DNA of 64,000 nucleotides, taken from NCBI GenBank assembly GCA_947561715.1, contig OX387198.1, forward strand, positions 19,781,645-19,845,644, given 5' to 3'. Position numbers and translations under genes: made by a program. Below the pieces are notes generated by a model, which was given only the letters and a program-made list of their open reading frames with translations, did no database searches and was not told the DNA's origin. Positions within the stretch are counted from its first letter, which is position 1. Every line of letters begins with the position of its first letter. This document shows, one piece after another, positions 46,040-57,951 of this stretch. This DNA comes from Ascidia mentula (Eukaryota > Chordata > Ascidiacea > Phlebobranchia > Ascidiidae).

Positions 46040-46780
46040 CCACTTTACTTTGTCACCAAAGGCGTCAGAATATTGCATAGTATAAATATGCCAGTGTTGC
46101 TTGAAGTTTAAACTTTTCAACAATTTTAGATATTTTCCTGGTGTTTAACCATCAGGTTGTCTTTATTTGAAAACCTGTGGGTACTTTTTAGTGTATATGG
46201 TTGGTAATAATTACATTGTTGTCTGTTTGGATAATCAAAGGCGAGTTTAGGTGCTGCTACTGCGTCTGGTTTTTCATTCATAAAATCTCTATCTAGCCCA
46301 TAATATCAGTCTTCAGTACGCCTATTGTTTTCAATATGTTTTTTTTATAGTAGGAACGAAATTATAGTAGAATGGTAGATAAAAATTTAGACAGTGGAAC
46401 ATCTGGTCAGCATTGAAACAGGAAAACTTGGTTTATATCAGAATACTTTTGACTAATTTTCAGAAAAAACCTTTTGTCAGTAACAAGTTTGCTTCCACTA
46501 ATATAATTCTCCTGCTCCTTGTAGATATTGCAGAAAAAATCAACTTTATAATTTGCATACCAAGTGTTAACTTTTTGTAGGAAATATATCAAAAATTAAA
46601 ACATGAAAATGGCAAAAAGTTGGCCTGTGATTTTACGTAAAGTATTACTTACAATATCAATAATTAACAACAATTTTTACTTGGAAAAAATTTTTGATAC
46701 GTGTTACATTGAAATAGTTTTTGGCAGTTTTTGGAGTCTTGGTAGTTTTTCAGCACCATAAAGATTGTTGTAGATTTAAC
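46040..46780. other. Intergenic, AT-rich, no gene seen
   Basis: No coding or repeat structure recognised. It ends in a pyrimidine-rich stretch (TTTGTTTTCTCTGTAG, ending at 46,798) just before the putative first exon of the transporter gene. This could be a splice acceptor for a leader exon or a trans-spliced leader. Confidence 0.4.
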
Positions 46781-46887
46781 TATTTGTTTTCTCTGTAGTT
46801 TAGTGAAATCAAAGAAAGAATAATTTAGTGATTAAAAAAGTTGGTGTTAAGTGTAAAAAGGTGCATAGTTTTTCCACTGAAATCAGC

Positions 46888-49800
46888 ATGTCTTCTGCCA
46901 CTGTTGCTCCAAACAGAAATAGTGATGACAACAGCAGTGATGGAAGTTCTAATGGAGTAGATGGAAGTCAAAGAGGTTGGGAATTTCTTCTTCTCTCTAA
47001 ACTGGGATTAAATGTTTCTTGACAAATTACCACGGTGTAAAACAATTGGCTTCAAATGTTACTCCTGGCTGCTTTGGTTTAGTATGTACATATTTTAATT
47101 ATAATCAAGTTCAAAGCTATTCCATGCCATTATACTTCTAGTCATAAAAATAGTTGTGCTTTTATAACTTGCTGGTAGGGAGTGTACACAGAACACAGTT
47201 ATTCATTGTAGTTGAATATTGTGAAATGCACATGATCCCAATCAGACTTTGTGGTCTGTCTTACATCATGTTGGCATTCAAGTCAAACATAGGAGTGTTA
47301 TTGACACCATGCGACCAAAGTCCACAAAGATTAAACCTCTTATCATTACAATATTATCGGGAAAAACAAATTGTGAAATTGGAAAAGTTTTTTAATGTGA
47401 CTAATTTTCATGCATCAAATTGTTGTCATGGAGACAAATACTCATTAGTTTTTATGTCACTTGATGCAATGTAAGTCTTAATCAGAATGTGTGGTTTTGT
47501 CATAAAAGTCTTAATGCATGCATGGGTGGTTATGAATGGCCTGAAGGCAGCTTGATTAAGTCGCCTGATAACTCACAAAACCACTGATAATACATCAAGT
47601 GCAAGGAACTGCAGTTGTGATTTTTGATCACAGCAAAATTAAATTTGTTTACAATTGGTTACTTTGAATATATTTGACCCTAAACTGCTCTTGTTACATT
47701 GCCATGTATAGCAGCACCGCTAAATACAAGTCAGTTAAAATCAACCAACTATGCTTGGTCCAGGAAGCTGCATACTTCACTATTGGACATTTTATATTAC
47801 TTTGGGGGTTGTTTCTGTTACCCTTAGTGACGTCATATGTGTGTTTATGACTAATCTATGTTAAGTTTTTGCGATTATTCAACTTTGACATACAATGTTG
47901 TTCTATTAGTTTCTGTGTCTTGTTCCTAAATCACAGATAAAACTTTTTACACTAAAATAACGTTCAGAAGGTAAAGGAATAAATAAGAACCCGCGCCATT
48001 CCAAACCGTTTCGTCGAACCACCTTGTGACCCAAGGTAACCTCGACCAGAAGTAACCCGAGGCTATTCAGGCGTCGTCAGGGGGAAGTCCCATTCATTTA
48101 ACCGCATCGGATGGTTGAATGGCGGCGTTGATATCAATGCTGTTTTATTTTTGCAATATTCGTTTTAAACACATTTTATTTAGTGTGTTAAAATATAAAT
48201 ACATGTGTTGGAAGCCAAAGTTGTCAAATAATCCATTCGCGTGACCTCTAACTTGACCTCCAGTGACCCTAATAACACGTAACAATCAACCTCATATGGA
48301 GCCTTCTAGTTGTCACCACGCTTTCCTGCTTTAGAAAATAAATCACTTTAAATATACGTAATTTGAAACTCGATATTAAGTAAGTTGTGTAAAGGTGGTT
48401 TTTTCTCATCTAAATATTCGTCCTGCTGTTTCAGCTTTGCTTCCGCACGAAATCAAACCGCGTCATCCATCCCAGAAACAGGAAATGACGAAAAACCTCA
48501 CAAAAGAAGATGGCGGGGAAGAGATTTCACTGCGGAGAAAATATTTCACTGTTGGAATCCTCTTCACTATCAACTTGTTGAACTACATGGACAGATATAC
48601 AATAGCAGGTCGGACACCACTCTGTAAACTGTGAAACCTGAATGAATGTTTATTTATAAAACAATCAACAATTGCATGTAAATTTAACACTTTCTGTGTT
48701 AAGATTTGTTAAAAGAAAATCTTTAGTATATTCCTGTGTTATAATGCACAGAAAGCACTAGCTTATAACAACAAGATCAGCCTGGCTGTTGTTAGGAATA
48801 TGTATTTCCCATCATCAGTTCCTTCATGTAAGCACAATAATGTGATAAGGGCAGGCAATACACTGTGTTGCAAGCAGTGCATGAGAAGGCACGAGAATTG
48901 CCTGCTCAGCTCAAAGGCAGTATCGACCGCGTGAACATTGCAATCCGCAAATGTTCGGTTGATTTGCAAACATTGATTTGTGCTGAGTTAAGCTATGTTG
49001 TCGTCACCTTTATCAATGGTAAAACTGCTCTGTGACCGCGTGGCATATATATTCCATAATTATTGGCAAGTAAACTTTTGTTGGATTTTTTTTGTGTTGG
49101 TTGGGAGGGACTTATATGCAAGACATTGCTGGAACAAACCACTGCGAACAGTAGTTGGAACAAACCACTGCGAACAGTAGTAGTGATCGTCTGAGAGTGC
49201 AATTTGTTTGTAGTTTGATGAGCAAAGTGGAGCCAATAATATGAATTTTGTAAGCTGTCTGTACAGGTCAGAACACTGGCCATTTGTTTGCTGCTTACGC
49301 AGTGTTTGTAGTTTGTTAATATGCAAGATAGTGTCGGTGGTCTTTTATAGACAAGCATGGCACCTTGCTTAAGTGTTCTTTTTCTGAGAACTTGGCCTTG
49401 GAAACCAGGTCGCCTACATAGTCTGATTGCTTCACCCTATGCAATCGCCCTATAGACGGATAAAGGGTGGTGTGAGGCGCCGTGGCGAAACTTCCGGTGT
49501 GCTCCTGTTGCTTTTGTGAAGTCTTTTATAACAAACCTGAATGGATGGTCTGTGCTTGTAACATGCTTCACGTCCAAGAACTCCAATTCTTCGCAGTGCA
49601 AATGGTGCGGAAAGTTAATTTTAAATTATGTTTGGCCGGCGCTCGCTTGTTTTTTGTACGAACAACATAAATTACCGTCGCTGGAAAATATTTCTTTGCA
49701 TATCCGCTAAAAAAAGCAATTGCAAAAGATTTGAAGTAATTTAGTTGAAGACATTTATTATCAAAAAATCACCCAACTATCTTCTGAGATTTTAACTGCT

Positions 49801-52800
49801 CGAAGGTTTTTGTAAAAAAATATTTTGCAGTCGATAATACCAGGGGAGTTGACTTTGTTTTGAGTGGAGTGATTTTAATGCAGTTGTGTTGGCTTGAAAC
49901 CGAGAGCATTCAGGATGCTTTACAGGGAACTTCCTGGTTTATTAGAGGGTGACCTAAAGTAACCTTAATCAGAAAGGTTACTTTAGTTACACAAAATCTC
50001 AATCCCGTTAAAACGTTGCGTTTTCTTTATTGTTTAAATACAGCTAATTCCCCGCCACGTTTTTACAGCTCTGCATTGTCACCTACACACCTAGTAATAT
50101 AGCGCCCCAAGTGTTGTTGTTCCTTTATGTACTGCATACACGTGGTGGCGCGCTGGAGGGGTTAACATGCGAATCTTGTCTTCTTTCCCACGTTCTTGTC
50201 AGCTTTCCTGATTGGTTTAACCATCGGCTAATCAGGAAGCGGCACAAGGTCAAAGAGGTTGCTAGGTTAATTTCGTGTGAATAGTTAAAGTATTTTCGCA
50301 CAAGCAGCCTGATGAATATGTCGGATGGTCTGTAGGTCTATAGTCTAGACGTTGTTGATGTAATTTCGATAAAAGTTAATGTTCCAATTTCAACTCCCAA
50401 TCTTTCCCATGCTTTCTTATCATTTTCACGGGAGGCACAGGGTTGGTATTCGACGCTTGCCAGATTATGCGACTTGGTTGCACCAATCCACCGACGCAAA
50501 TAATCAACAAGTCTGCCCACAAGCGATTAAACACATGCCTCGTATTATTTGTTTGATGTAACAAATTGGAAGAATATCAGCAATTACAAATGTTCCATTG
50601 TAACCACCAACGTCGTCATATCGAAATTTGAGAAGCAACACAATAACATTTGTTTTTCAATTTTGTTTTTGATATCACACTTGTTACTAATCCAATTTAT
50701 CCGCAGGTGTTTTGCTGCAAATTCAAAACTTTTTTGAAATCAACAACGCATCAGCTGGATTTATACAAACCGTTTTCATCGTCAGTTACATGGTATTTGC
50801 TCCGCTGTTTGGTTATCTGGGCGACAGATTCAACAGGAAGATTGTGATGTTGGTTGGAATGCTGGTGTGGTCGGGATGTACTTTACTCGCTTCATTCATT
50901 TACAATAGACAAGTGAGTCATTCTCGTTTCACCCCCAATTATGACGTCACACTGTCACAAGACTGCCGGGTTCCAGTGACGTCACTCTTCAAGTCATCAC
51001 ACGTTTAGGATTTTTTGTATTCAGCGTAAACTTATTGGATGCACTTAACACTTGACCTTGACCCTAATTTTGCGGCCCGCGATTTTTATGTTAATTTATT
51101 TTGAAAGTTTGACCACAAACATGTGACATGTTTCACTACTTCCATTGTTGCATTATAATGATCATTATTCCCATTGTCTATACAATGACATCACATCGAT
51201 GATCCTTATTTACCTCAAGCAAATTTGAATATTTTCCAACACCCGCTTCAAGTAAAGTTCAAGTTCATTCGTCACGTGGTCTAAGCGTGGAAGTGACCTT
51301 GATTTAATCCGGTTTTATTTATTTGACCGGGCTGTGATAAACTTTACACAAAATATTACTTCAAACACCTTTCAAGTAGGGAACGCTCTTTGCCGCTTCG
51401 TGATTTCTTGGTTTTAGCGCTTCCGTGTTAGTTGTTACGTCATAATGCGTAACAGTCGGTTGTTAAAGGGGATTGAGCGCAATAAATATTGCGCAGTTAT
51501 TTCGTGTCTCTATTTCTCTTGTTGTTTATAATGTTGCCATTCTAAATTGAAAACTTCGTATAATAACCGTGCATGAATATTTGCCACAAGTTGCAAGGAC
51601 TGAAAAAACCCGCTGTGACGTCACGCTGTTCAGATAAAGTACTTTCCACAATGCATCACACTGATTCATGCTGTGCACTCAATATTAGGGGCGTGACGTC
51701 ATAGTAAAGATTGTTAGTTGTAACGCAACGCAAGGTAACAACGACTTTTCCTTGCAGCACTTCTATCTGTTCTTGTTACTAAGAGGATTCGTTGGGATTG
51801 GAGAGGCATCGTATTCAACCGTCGCCCCCACAATAATAGCCGATCTCTTTGTTAAAACTCAAAGAACTCGAATGCTTTCAGTGTTTTTCTTCGCCATTCC
51901 CGTTGGAAGGTAAGTTGTCGATATATGGGTCAAATACTTCCTCGTTCTCAAATCGCTCCCTGCGGCGTCCGCATACCACACATATTTCACGCTTCGCTAA
52001 CCACAGTCACGTGGTTTGTTGGGTGTGGCTTCGCATCTAAGTTTGTTTGTCGAGAAATAAGTGTTTTTGTGACGTAAAGTCGACTGACCAAGCTTTGTTC
52101 GAGAATATAGCTGCGTTAACAATGAATAATTGATTGTGACGTCACAAAATCTTGCTGTTGTAAGTTTTTTCACTGCCAGCAAATTTCGAATCAATTAAAT
52201 GCGTCTGGGCGCGTGACTTGCATTGTTACGTCGATCCTGCATAAAGTCCATTTTGACGTCATATTCCCGGAAGAGAATGCTTTCGAACGATTTGGAGCTG
52301 TTTCAATCGAACAGTGCGTTCTCTTGAGATACAGTTTTTCAGTGGTTCGTTTCAACTTTGTTAAAGTAGACGGAGCCAAATAGCTTTCCAATTAATTGTA
52401 TGTTGTTCCTTATTTGAAAGGTAACTGGAATAAGTTTAAAGTTGTAAATGTATTTGCTGCGTGTTTGATCTTATTGCATTTTTACGAAGTAACTTTTTAG
52501 TTAATTATCGACTGACAAGTTTGACATGGGACAGGTTGTGGTACCAGGCACTGGTAATATTTACAAGCTGATCAAACACTGGTGTCTTGTTACACATTTA
52601 CTTCGTGACAGCGCGTTCCGTTGATAAGGTCATTTGCTCAACAGCTACTGGTGGCGGTAATTTAGATTTTTACCGAATTTAGTTGACGTCACTGTGACGT
52701 GTAGTCAATAATCTAATATCGGTTTTTGTGAGACCAAAAAATGGTTGCGCGAGTTTATGTGCAATAAAAGAATGTATTTTTCACCACAAAAGTCGACCTG

Positions 52801-55800
52801 CGGTTCCATGCCTAGTTGACCGGTTCCGCTTGGATGCGTTCTCTCGTTTTTTTTTTTCTTTCGTCTCTCATAATATTTTCCACGTGATAGTCTGGGCCGT
52901 TCAGCAATTTAAGAAGTTTTCGTTTGAGAGTTCCAGCGGACGGTTTGCCGGGAAGTTTCTGCTTATCAGAGGTTTACGAATATTTGGTTAAACTTCCTTT
53001 GTGTTGGTAGCTGGGTTTTAATATTCACGAAATCTTTCAAGCTTGGAAGTTGTTCGTTTTGATGGTTTGAAACTTTAAGAAAGGTGGGGTTTTTCTGTTC
53101 TTATCCTTGTTTTTTGAAAGTTTTAGAGAAAACCTTGGTTATTTTCTATAGTTTTGACTCATTCTACGTCACAAAGAGTTAAAAAGTGAGTTTGAATAGT
53201 TGTGAGTGTAAAGTGACCTGGAAAGTACCTATTTTCTCTGTGGTTAATTGAAACCCAGTGATTTCTATGTCACAACGTGCTTGCAGGAAAAGGCGGGAAG
53301 GAACCACGTGGTGTAAAAACATAGAAACCATAATAAGTATTTTTCATATAATGGAGTTTTGTCATCAAATCTCAAGAGGTTTCTGTCAAACATGGACCGG
53401 CACTTTGCAAATTAACCCACTCTCCCCAAAAAACTTGTGTGACAAGCTGGACGTGACGTGCAATCATTGTGTGATGTCATAATAGGTCTGTCGTAATGTG
53501 CAACCTGTGTGATGTCATAATAGGTCTGTCGTAATGTTCAACCTGTGTGATGTCATAATATGCCAGTCGTAATGTGCAACCTGTGTGATAACATAATAGG
53601 TCTGTCGTAATGTGCAACCTGTGTGATGTCATAATAGGTCTGTCGTAATGTGCAACCTGTGTGATGTCATAATAGGCCAGTCGTAATGTGCAAAGCCCAA
53701 TCATGTCTAAACCAACACAATGTAGACGTATTGGATGTTGCACAAAACGGCTGACACCCTTCGAAGGGGTTGATGGCCAAATTGCTGCATCGTGCGTTCC
53801 CAACAATATTTAATGATGTTCAAATTTCAAATATCCATAGTAAATATATTGGTAAGAAACAAGAGTAAGGTTGAATTGATCCAAAGTGAGTTCAGACCGA
53901 GTAACGTTAAAGTGAGTGAACGCAGTGTTACAGCAATCATTAAACACCGCGTATTGTCCGGGAGGATACTCGAGCCAAGCACAGAGTTGTGGGTCTGGGT
54001 AGTTAATGTATGGCAGGCGACTGGTGCTGCTTGGAGAGGACGGCGCTTACATCACGCTAATGGAATGTTCCTGTTTGCCTTTTGGCAAAACGCTACTTCC
54101 AGCTAAAGCTTTGAGTGTGGGTCGTTGGAAACTCTTTATTGTGTTTGCAACGCTCTTCGACGCTTTGTTTCTGTTGATTGTGACGTCACTATTGTAACAG
54201 AACGCGCTAAGTGTTATCTAAGTTTGTGCAAAAAAAAAACAATTCACTGATTTTTTTCGTCGCAATCAAAAGCATTATTTAAACGCACTTGACGAATAAC
54301 TTAAATCCCCGCTTAAACTGCCTCATGCATCTGCATTAAGTGCAACATGCCTTTGCATAAAGTACCACATGCCTCTTGCATAAAGTGCCACATGCCTCTG
54401 CATTAAGTGCCACATGCCTCTGTATTATGTACAACATGCCTCTACTTAAAGTGCCACATGCCTGTGCATAAAGTGCCACATGCCTCTGCATTAAGTGTCA
54501 AATGCCTCTGCATGAAGTGCCACATACGTCTGCTTATATTTACCAAGTATCGTATTTTAGTGGACTTGGATACATCGTTGGATCTGGAGCAGCACAAGGA
54601 CTTGGATCATGGCACTGGGCACTCAGGGTTAGAACACATTTAAATAGGAACAACAACTAATTATTTCCTCATCTTAAAAATAATTTTATTCTGATTCGTC
54701 AAATTAGATTGAACATATTTCCTGTATGTTGTCGATAAAAACACCAAATTTAATTAAATTTTTTATTACTGTACCTTATTTCTTATGGTAGTTCACGCCG
54801 GTTTTGGGATTGGTGACAATGATTGTGATGATGATCGTGGTGCCCAACCCGCAACGTGGCGCTGTGGAGGCGAAGGACAAGAAATGCATCGAAACGAATG
54901 AAAACCAGAGAAATTATTTCCGCGACTTGAAACACATTCTGACCAAGTAAGTTCGCCGTAGAACCAATGAAATGAACCCCCTAAGTATTATGACGTCACA
55001 AGATAGCACCATGGCAACTTGATTCAACAAACATTTATTTTGACAGTAAAAGTTTTGTGCTGTTGACGATCGCTTTCACCTTCATGGCGTTTGTTGTTGG
55101 ATCCTTGACAATCTGGGGCCCAATTTACGTTGCTTACAGCCAGGTCGTCACAGGACAACTCGCACCATGCACTGATGACGCATGCGAATATGGAGAGTAT
55201 GTGATTGTGACGTCACACTGTGGTATTTTGTATTAGAACAGTGATTGTTTTTAGTGTTTCGTTTATATTCGGTCTTGTGACGTGCGTGGCCGGATTCCTG
55301 GGAGTTGTCATCGGTGCCGAAAGTGCCAAATTGTGGAAGGACAAAGGAAGGAAGAATGCGGACCCACTCGTTTGCGCCATCGGTATGATGACGTCATACT
55401 CTCTAGTGTACTGACGTAAGAATATTGTTTGCCGTTGCAGGTTTGTTAGCGGCGGGTCCTTCACTTTTGCTCGGGTTTCAACTGACGACTGTCAACCTTC
55501 CAGCTGCCTGGGTAAATCCATTGTGACGTAACAATTAAAACAGATTATTGAGAATTTGTTGGCGAATACTTACTGTTTACAGGTTTGTATTTTTCTTGCG
55601 GATATGGGGATGTGTCTAACTTGGACACTAGTGGGCGATATGACTATGGTATGATATCTATGTTTTGATTCTTTACCCATTGTTTTACTAACAATCGTTG
55701 TTTTAGTACGTAACAATGCCCAGTAGACGGTCGACCGCGAATGCTGTTCAAATCCTTACCATGCATTTATTCGGTGACGCCGGGAGTCCATATCTTCTAG

Positions 55801-56651
55801 GCGTGGTAAGTACAACTCACGGGCTCCCTCTCCCGACCTTAAAATCATTAAATTTCCCGTCACTGGAGGAAAGGAGCTAATCTGAGCCATACTTTATTAC
55901 CAGCTTTCCGACAGTCTGATCTCGTCAATGCCGGACACTTACTTCTCCAAATACATCGGTCTACAGCGCGCTATGTACATAACCTTGTTCGCTGCCGTTG
56001 TAAGCGGGGCTTCCTTCCTAGTAGCTGCACTTTTCATTGTAAAGGATAAACAAAAAGTTGACGACTGCCTCGCGGGTAAGGCTCATTCCGCTAGATGTCG
56101 TTAGAGTTCGGTAAATATGTGGATTCTGTGTTAGGTCGGTTGCCAGGCAACAAGGAACAAATCGAACTCGTCGACCGTGAATCTGTGATTTGAGCTTCTT
56201 TAAATTTGTCTGCGTTTAAACACTGTGAATAAATTATGTTGTTCATTATTACGTCTGATTGGAGCGACTGAGGTGATTGTGACGTGTGCAGTGCTGACGT
56301 AGAGCATGATTTTGTCGATGGAATCGTTGCAGTGGGGCTCCATGTCATGCCCAACCAATTTAAATGGTTTTATTCACAGGGAAGTCTTCAGTGACTGCCA
56401 GCACGACTTCAGACGAACTCACTCCGTTGTCCACGGATGCTGAGAGCGGTTCTAACACGCCTCTGACGTATCCAAACGAAGATGACGTCACTGCGATTCA
56501 ACCAAGTAGCGTTGACATCACCGTGCAACAACTACAACGCGACAATCAAGTCGAATTCGAACAATATGACAATTACCTGACTGTTGAACCACCGCGTGTT
56601 GGAACTGATGACGTCAGTCTATTAACGCCCGGGAAAGAAAGTGACGTATGA
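46888..56651 (+). CDS. spns1: Spinster-type MFS transporter (SPNS family), 13 coding exons on the long form
   Basis: Exons: 46888-46975, 48435-48608, 50707-50912, 51758-51909, 54561-54627, 54792-54946, 55047-55196, 55255-55382, 55441-55511, 55583-55648, 55707-55805, 55904-56075 and 56380-56651. All are GT-AG and phase-consistent, giving 599 aa. A shorter form uses the exon at 56135 and gives 528 aa. The order of motifs follows animal SPNS1: [13 protein letters not shown] (TM1), [10 protein letters not shown] (MFS motif A after TM2), [12 protein letters not shown] (TM4), [27 protein letters not shown] and [16 protein letters not shown]1 is a lysosomal proton-linked lysophospholipid exporter, and SPNS2 relatives export sphingosine-1-phosphate. 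SPNS1 fits best here. Exon 1 (Ser/Asp-rich) is inferred from phase and a good acceptor. An internal ATG at 48,485 is the alternative start. Confidence 0.9.
46976..48434 (+). other. Intron 1 of the SPNS gene (putative)
   Basis: Donor G|GTTGGG is weak, while acceptor CTGTTTCAG is good. It contains one TGACGTCA (47,828). No other gene is recognised inside. If the upstream exon is wrong, this stretch is simply the upstream region. Confidence 0.45.
48609..50706 (+). other. Intron 2 of the SPNS gene
   Basis: 2.1 kb between the TM1 exon and the TM2-3 exon. Donor GTCGGA is unusual, acceptor TTATCCGCAG is good. It contains a perfect 26-bp tandem duplication at 49,130-49,181. No gene is seen inside. 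Confidence 0.75.
49130..49181 (+). repeat. 26-bp tandem duplication
   Basis: Two adjacent identical 26-bp copies beginning TGGAACAAACCACTG, within intron 2 of the SPNS gene. The exact identity suggests a recent slippage or duplication. Confidence 0.85.
53468..53692 (+). repeat. Minisatellite, 38-bp unit, about 6 copies
   Basis: Unit reads GTGTGATGTCATAATAGG, then TCTGTCGTAATGTGCAACCT. Six copies with a few substitutions (TCTG or CCAG variants, one GATAACATA). Each unit contains TGATGTCA, one base from the TGACGTCA octamer that is common in this locus. Confidence 0.9.
54318..54536 (+). repeat. Minisatellite, 22-bp unit, about 10 copies
   Basis: Unit close to GCCACATGCCTCTGCATTAA then GT, with variants and one-base length changes. 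It ends 25 bp before the 67-bp exon at 54,561, so it lies where the branch point and pyrimidine tract would be expected nearby. Confidence 0.88.
56135..56193 (+). CDS. spns1: Alternative last exon of the SPNS gene (short C-terminus)
   Basis: After acceptor TGTGTTAG the frame continues from the exon ending at 56,075 as [19 protein letters not shown] and a stop at 56,191-56,193. The phase fits exactly, and an AATAAA follows 34 bp later. The resulting protein would be 528 aa, the length of human SPNS1, and it ends in a hydrophobic -SVI like vertebrate forms. The long form skips this exon and uses 56,380-56,651. Inference from sequence only. Confidence 0.72.
56228..56233 (+). terminator. Poly(A) signal after the short last exon
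   Basis: AATAAA in GTGAATAAATTATG, 34 bp after the stop of the alternative last exon and before the next acceptor at 56,379. This supports a transcript that ends here. The long last exon has no canonical AATAAA within about 200 bp, only AATAAT near 56,823. Confidence 0.65.
56380..56651 (+). CDS. spns1: Alternative last exon of the SPNS gene (long C-terminus)
   Basis: Acceptor TTTATTCACAG. It continues the frame from 56,075 as [17 protein letters not shown] and runs 90 aa to a TGA at 56,649-56,651. The tail is rich in Ser, Thr, Asp and Glu with no membrane segment, so it is likely cytosolic. It ends KESDV, a sequence of the C-terminal PDZ-ligand type (S-x-V). Two TGACGTCA octamers lie inside the coding part, at 56,483 and 56,609. 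Confidence 0.7.
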
Positions 56652-56659
56652 TGACGTCA

Positions 56660-57449
56660 TTTTGGTTCATATTTATTCTTCGTCGTCACAATCACACACA
56701 CCGTATAACGTCACTGTTATGACGTAAAAATACACAAATGGTGCAAAGCTGTTAATGACGTCATCGTGCTTGTACAAAATAATTTGGTTCCCCGATTTGA
56801 ACTGTGCGTTTTAATATACATGAATAATACGGAATCCTGTGGTTATTAAGCTGCCATTATTTAGCCAAAAATCCAATTGTTTTCTGCCCATCTCGGTATT
56901 TCTGTGAAGGACGCATATTGGTATTTCCATGAAAATAAGTTTTGGTGCTGGGAAATGCCCACCGTGTGGACCTATGTCGCAATAGACATTCATGCATCAC
57001 CAAGCAAAGCAGTGATGCATTTAAGTTAAATTTACGGTCGAATGAGCGCACATGTGCGTGCTGTTGTCATGGCGAATTTTAGGGTGTTTGGGGCAGTTTT
57101 AGTGGGGGTTTTGGGTTATTTCAATTAGGTAGTTACTTGATGGTGTGTGTTGCTGAAAATTATGTTGAAAATGGAGCAAAAAATTCAGGCTGTATTTGTG
57201 GAAAAATGAATGGTTAAAGTGTCCAATCATTCGTGATTTTTTGAAGGATCCATCCCATATCTACAAATTTTGATCAAAATTAGTCTCCGAAAAAATGGTT
57301 TAGCCACCCCCCTAGAGCCATTTGCCCCCCTGGTTACTCAGTATTTTGGTAAAATGAGCAACAAAAAATTGAATTGGATTTTGCAAAAAAATGAATCGTT
57401 TAACTACCCACTCATTTGCATTTTTTGTAAGTTCCAACTCTTCTCTATG
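56660..57449. other. Intergenic, fragments of an old repeat
   Basis: No gene. Stretches such as GAAATGCCCACC (near 56,950) and GATTTTTTG have relatives at 59,520 and 57,925. G/C-homopolymer patches (CCCCCC) recur. It is probably a decayed, unclassified repeat family. Confidence 0.5.
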
Positions 57450-57700
57450 CAATGGCATCAAATTTAGTTGCTGAAAAAGTGTCAAAGCCCTCCCCCAAGG
57501 GCTGGGTATACCCCCCTGTTCCTTGCTCTGTACAGTCTCATCCAGGAGCAAAAATTTTTTTTTTCAACTTTGTAGAATTTTAGGTCCCTATATGTAAGTC
57601 ACAAGACCCATCAACGGTCATTGGGAAACAAGCGGAACAGTCGCTAGATGCATTACAGCTGAGGGCCTTGAAAACAGGATTTTTCCAATTTAATACCCAT
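57450..57700 (+). repeat. Old direct repeat, copy 1
   Basis: Shares with 59,609-59,880 the words CCTTGCTCTGTACAGTCTCATCCA, CCCATCAACGGTCA, GGAAACAAGCGG, CGCTAGATGCATTA and GGGCCTTGAAAACAGGATTT, in the same order and spacing. It is roughly 80% identical by eye. Family unknown. Confidence 0.8.
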
Positions 57701-57951
57701 AAAGGTTCTAAAAGAGAGTTGCGTAAGAAAAATTTCTGTTTAAGAGAGTTTGCGTGAGGAAAATTATATGTAACAATGCAATGGGTGTTGCATGGGCGCA
57801 GACGCTAGACGGGGAGATTTCCAGCGCGTTTTGGGCATTTTTATTGTGGTTTGCAGGGATTGAGTCGGGAAATTGGGCTGGTTGTTGTTGAAAATTGAAA
57901 GATAAGAAATTTCCCTATCCGTGATTTTTTGTTTATCAAACCACTTACACA

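Larger units (their letters stand above)
51910..54560 (+). other. Intron 4 of the SPNS gene, with two minisatellites
   Basis: 2.65 kb, the longest intron. It holds a 38-bp and a 22-bp minisatellite and four TGACGTCA palindromes (52,137, 52,254, 52,684, 54,181). Several short open frames here have no recognisable homology and are taken as accidental. Confidence 0.75.

Noticed and set aside
45544-46123. Protein-coding exons on the - strand at 45.5-46.1 kb
   Set aside because: Their peptides echo the antisense of the PLE 3' region, so the similarity comes from the repeat, not from a gene.
46888-47474. A separate gene between 46.8 and 47.5 kb
   Set aside because: The open frame at 47,154-47,474 has no recognisable motif or good start. 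The 46,888 exon fits better as the first exon of the SPNS gene.
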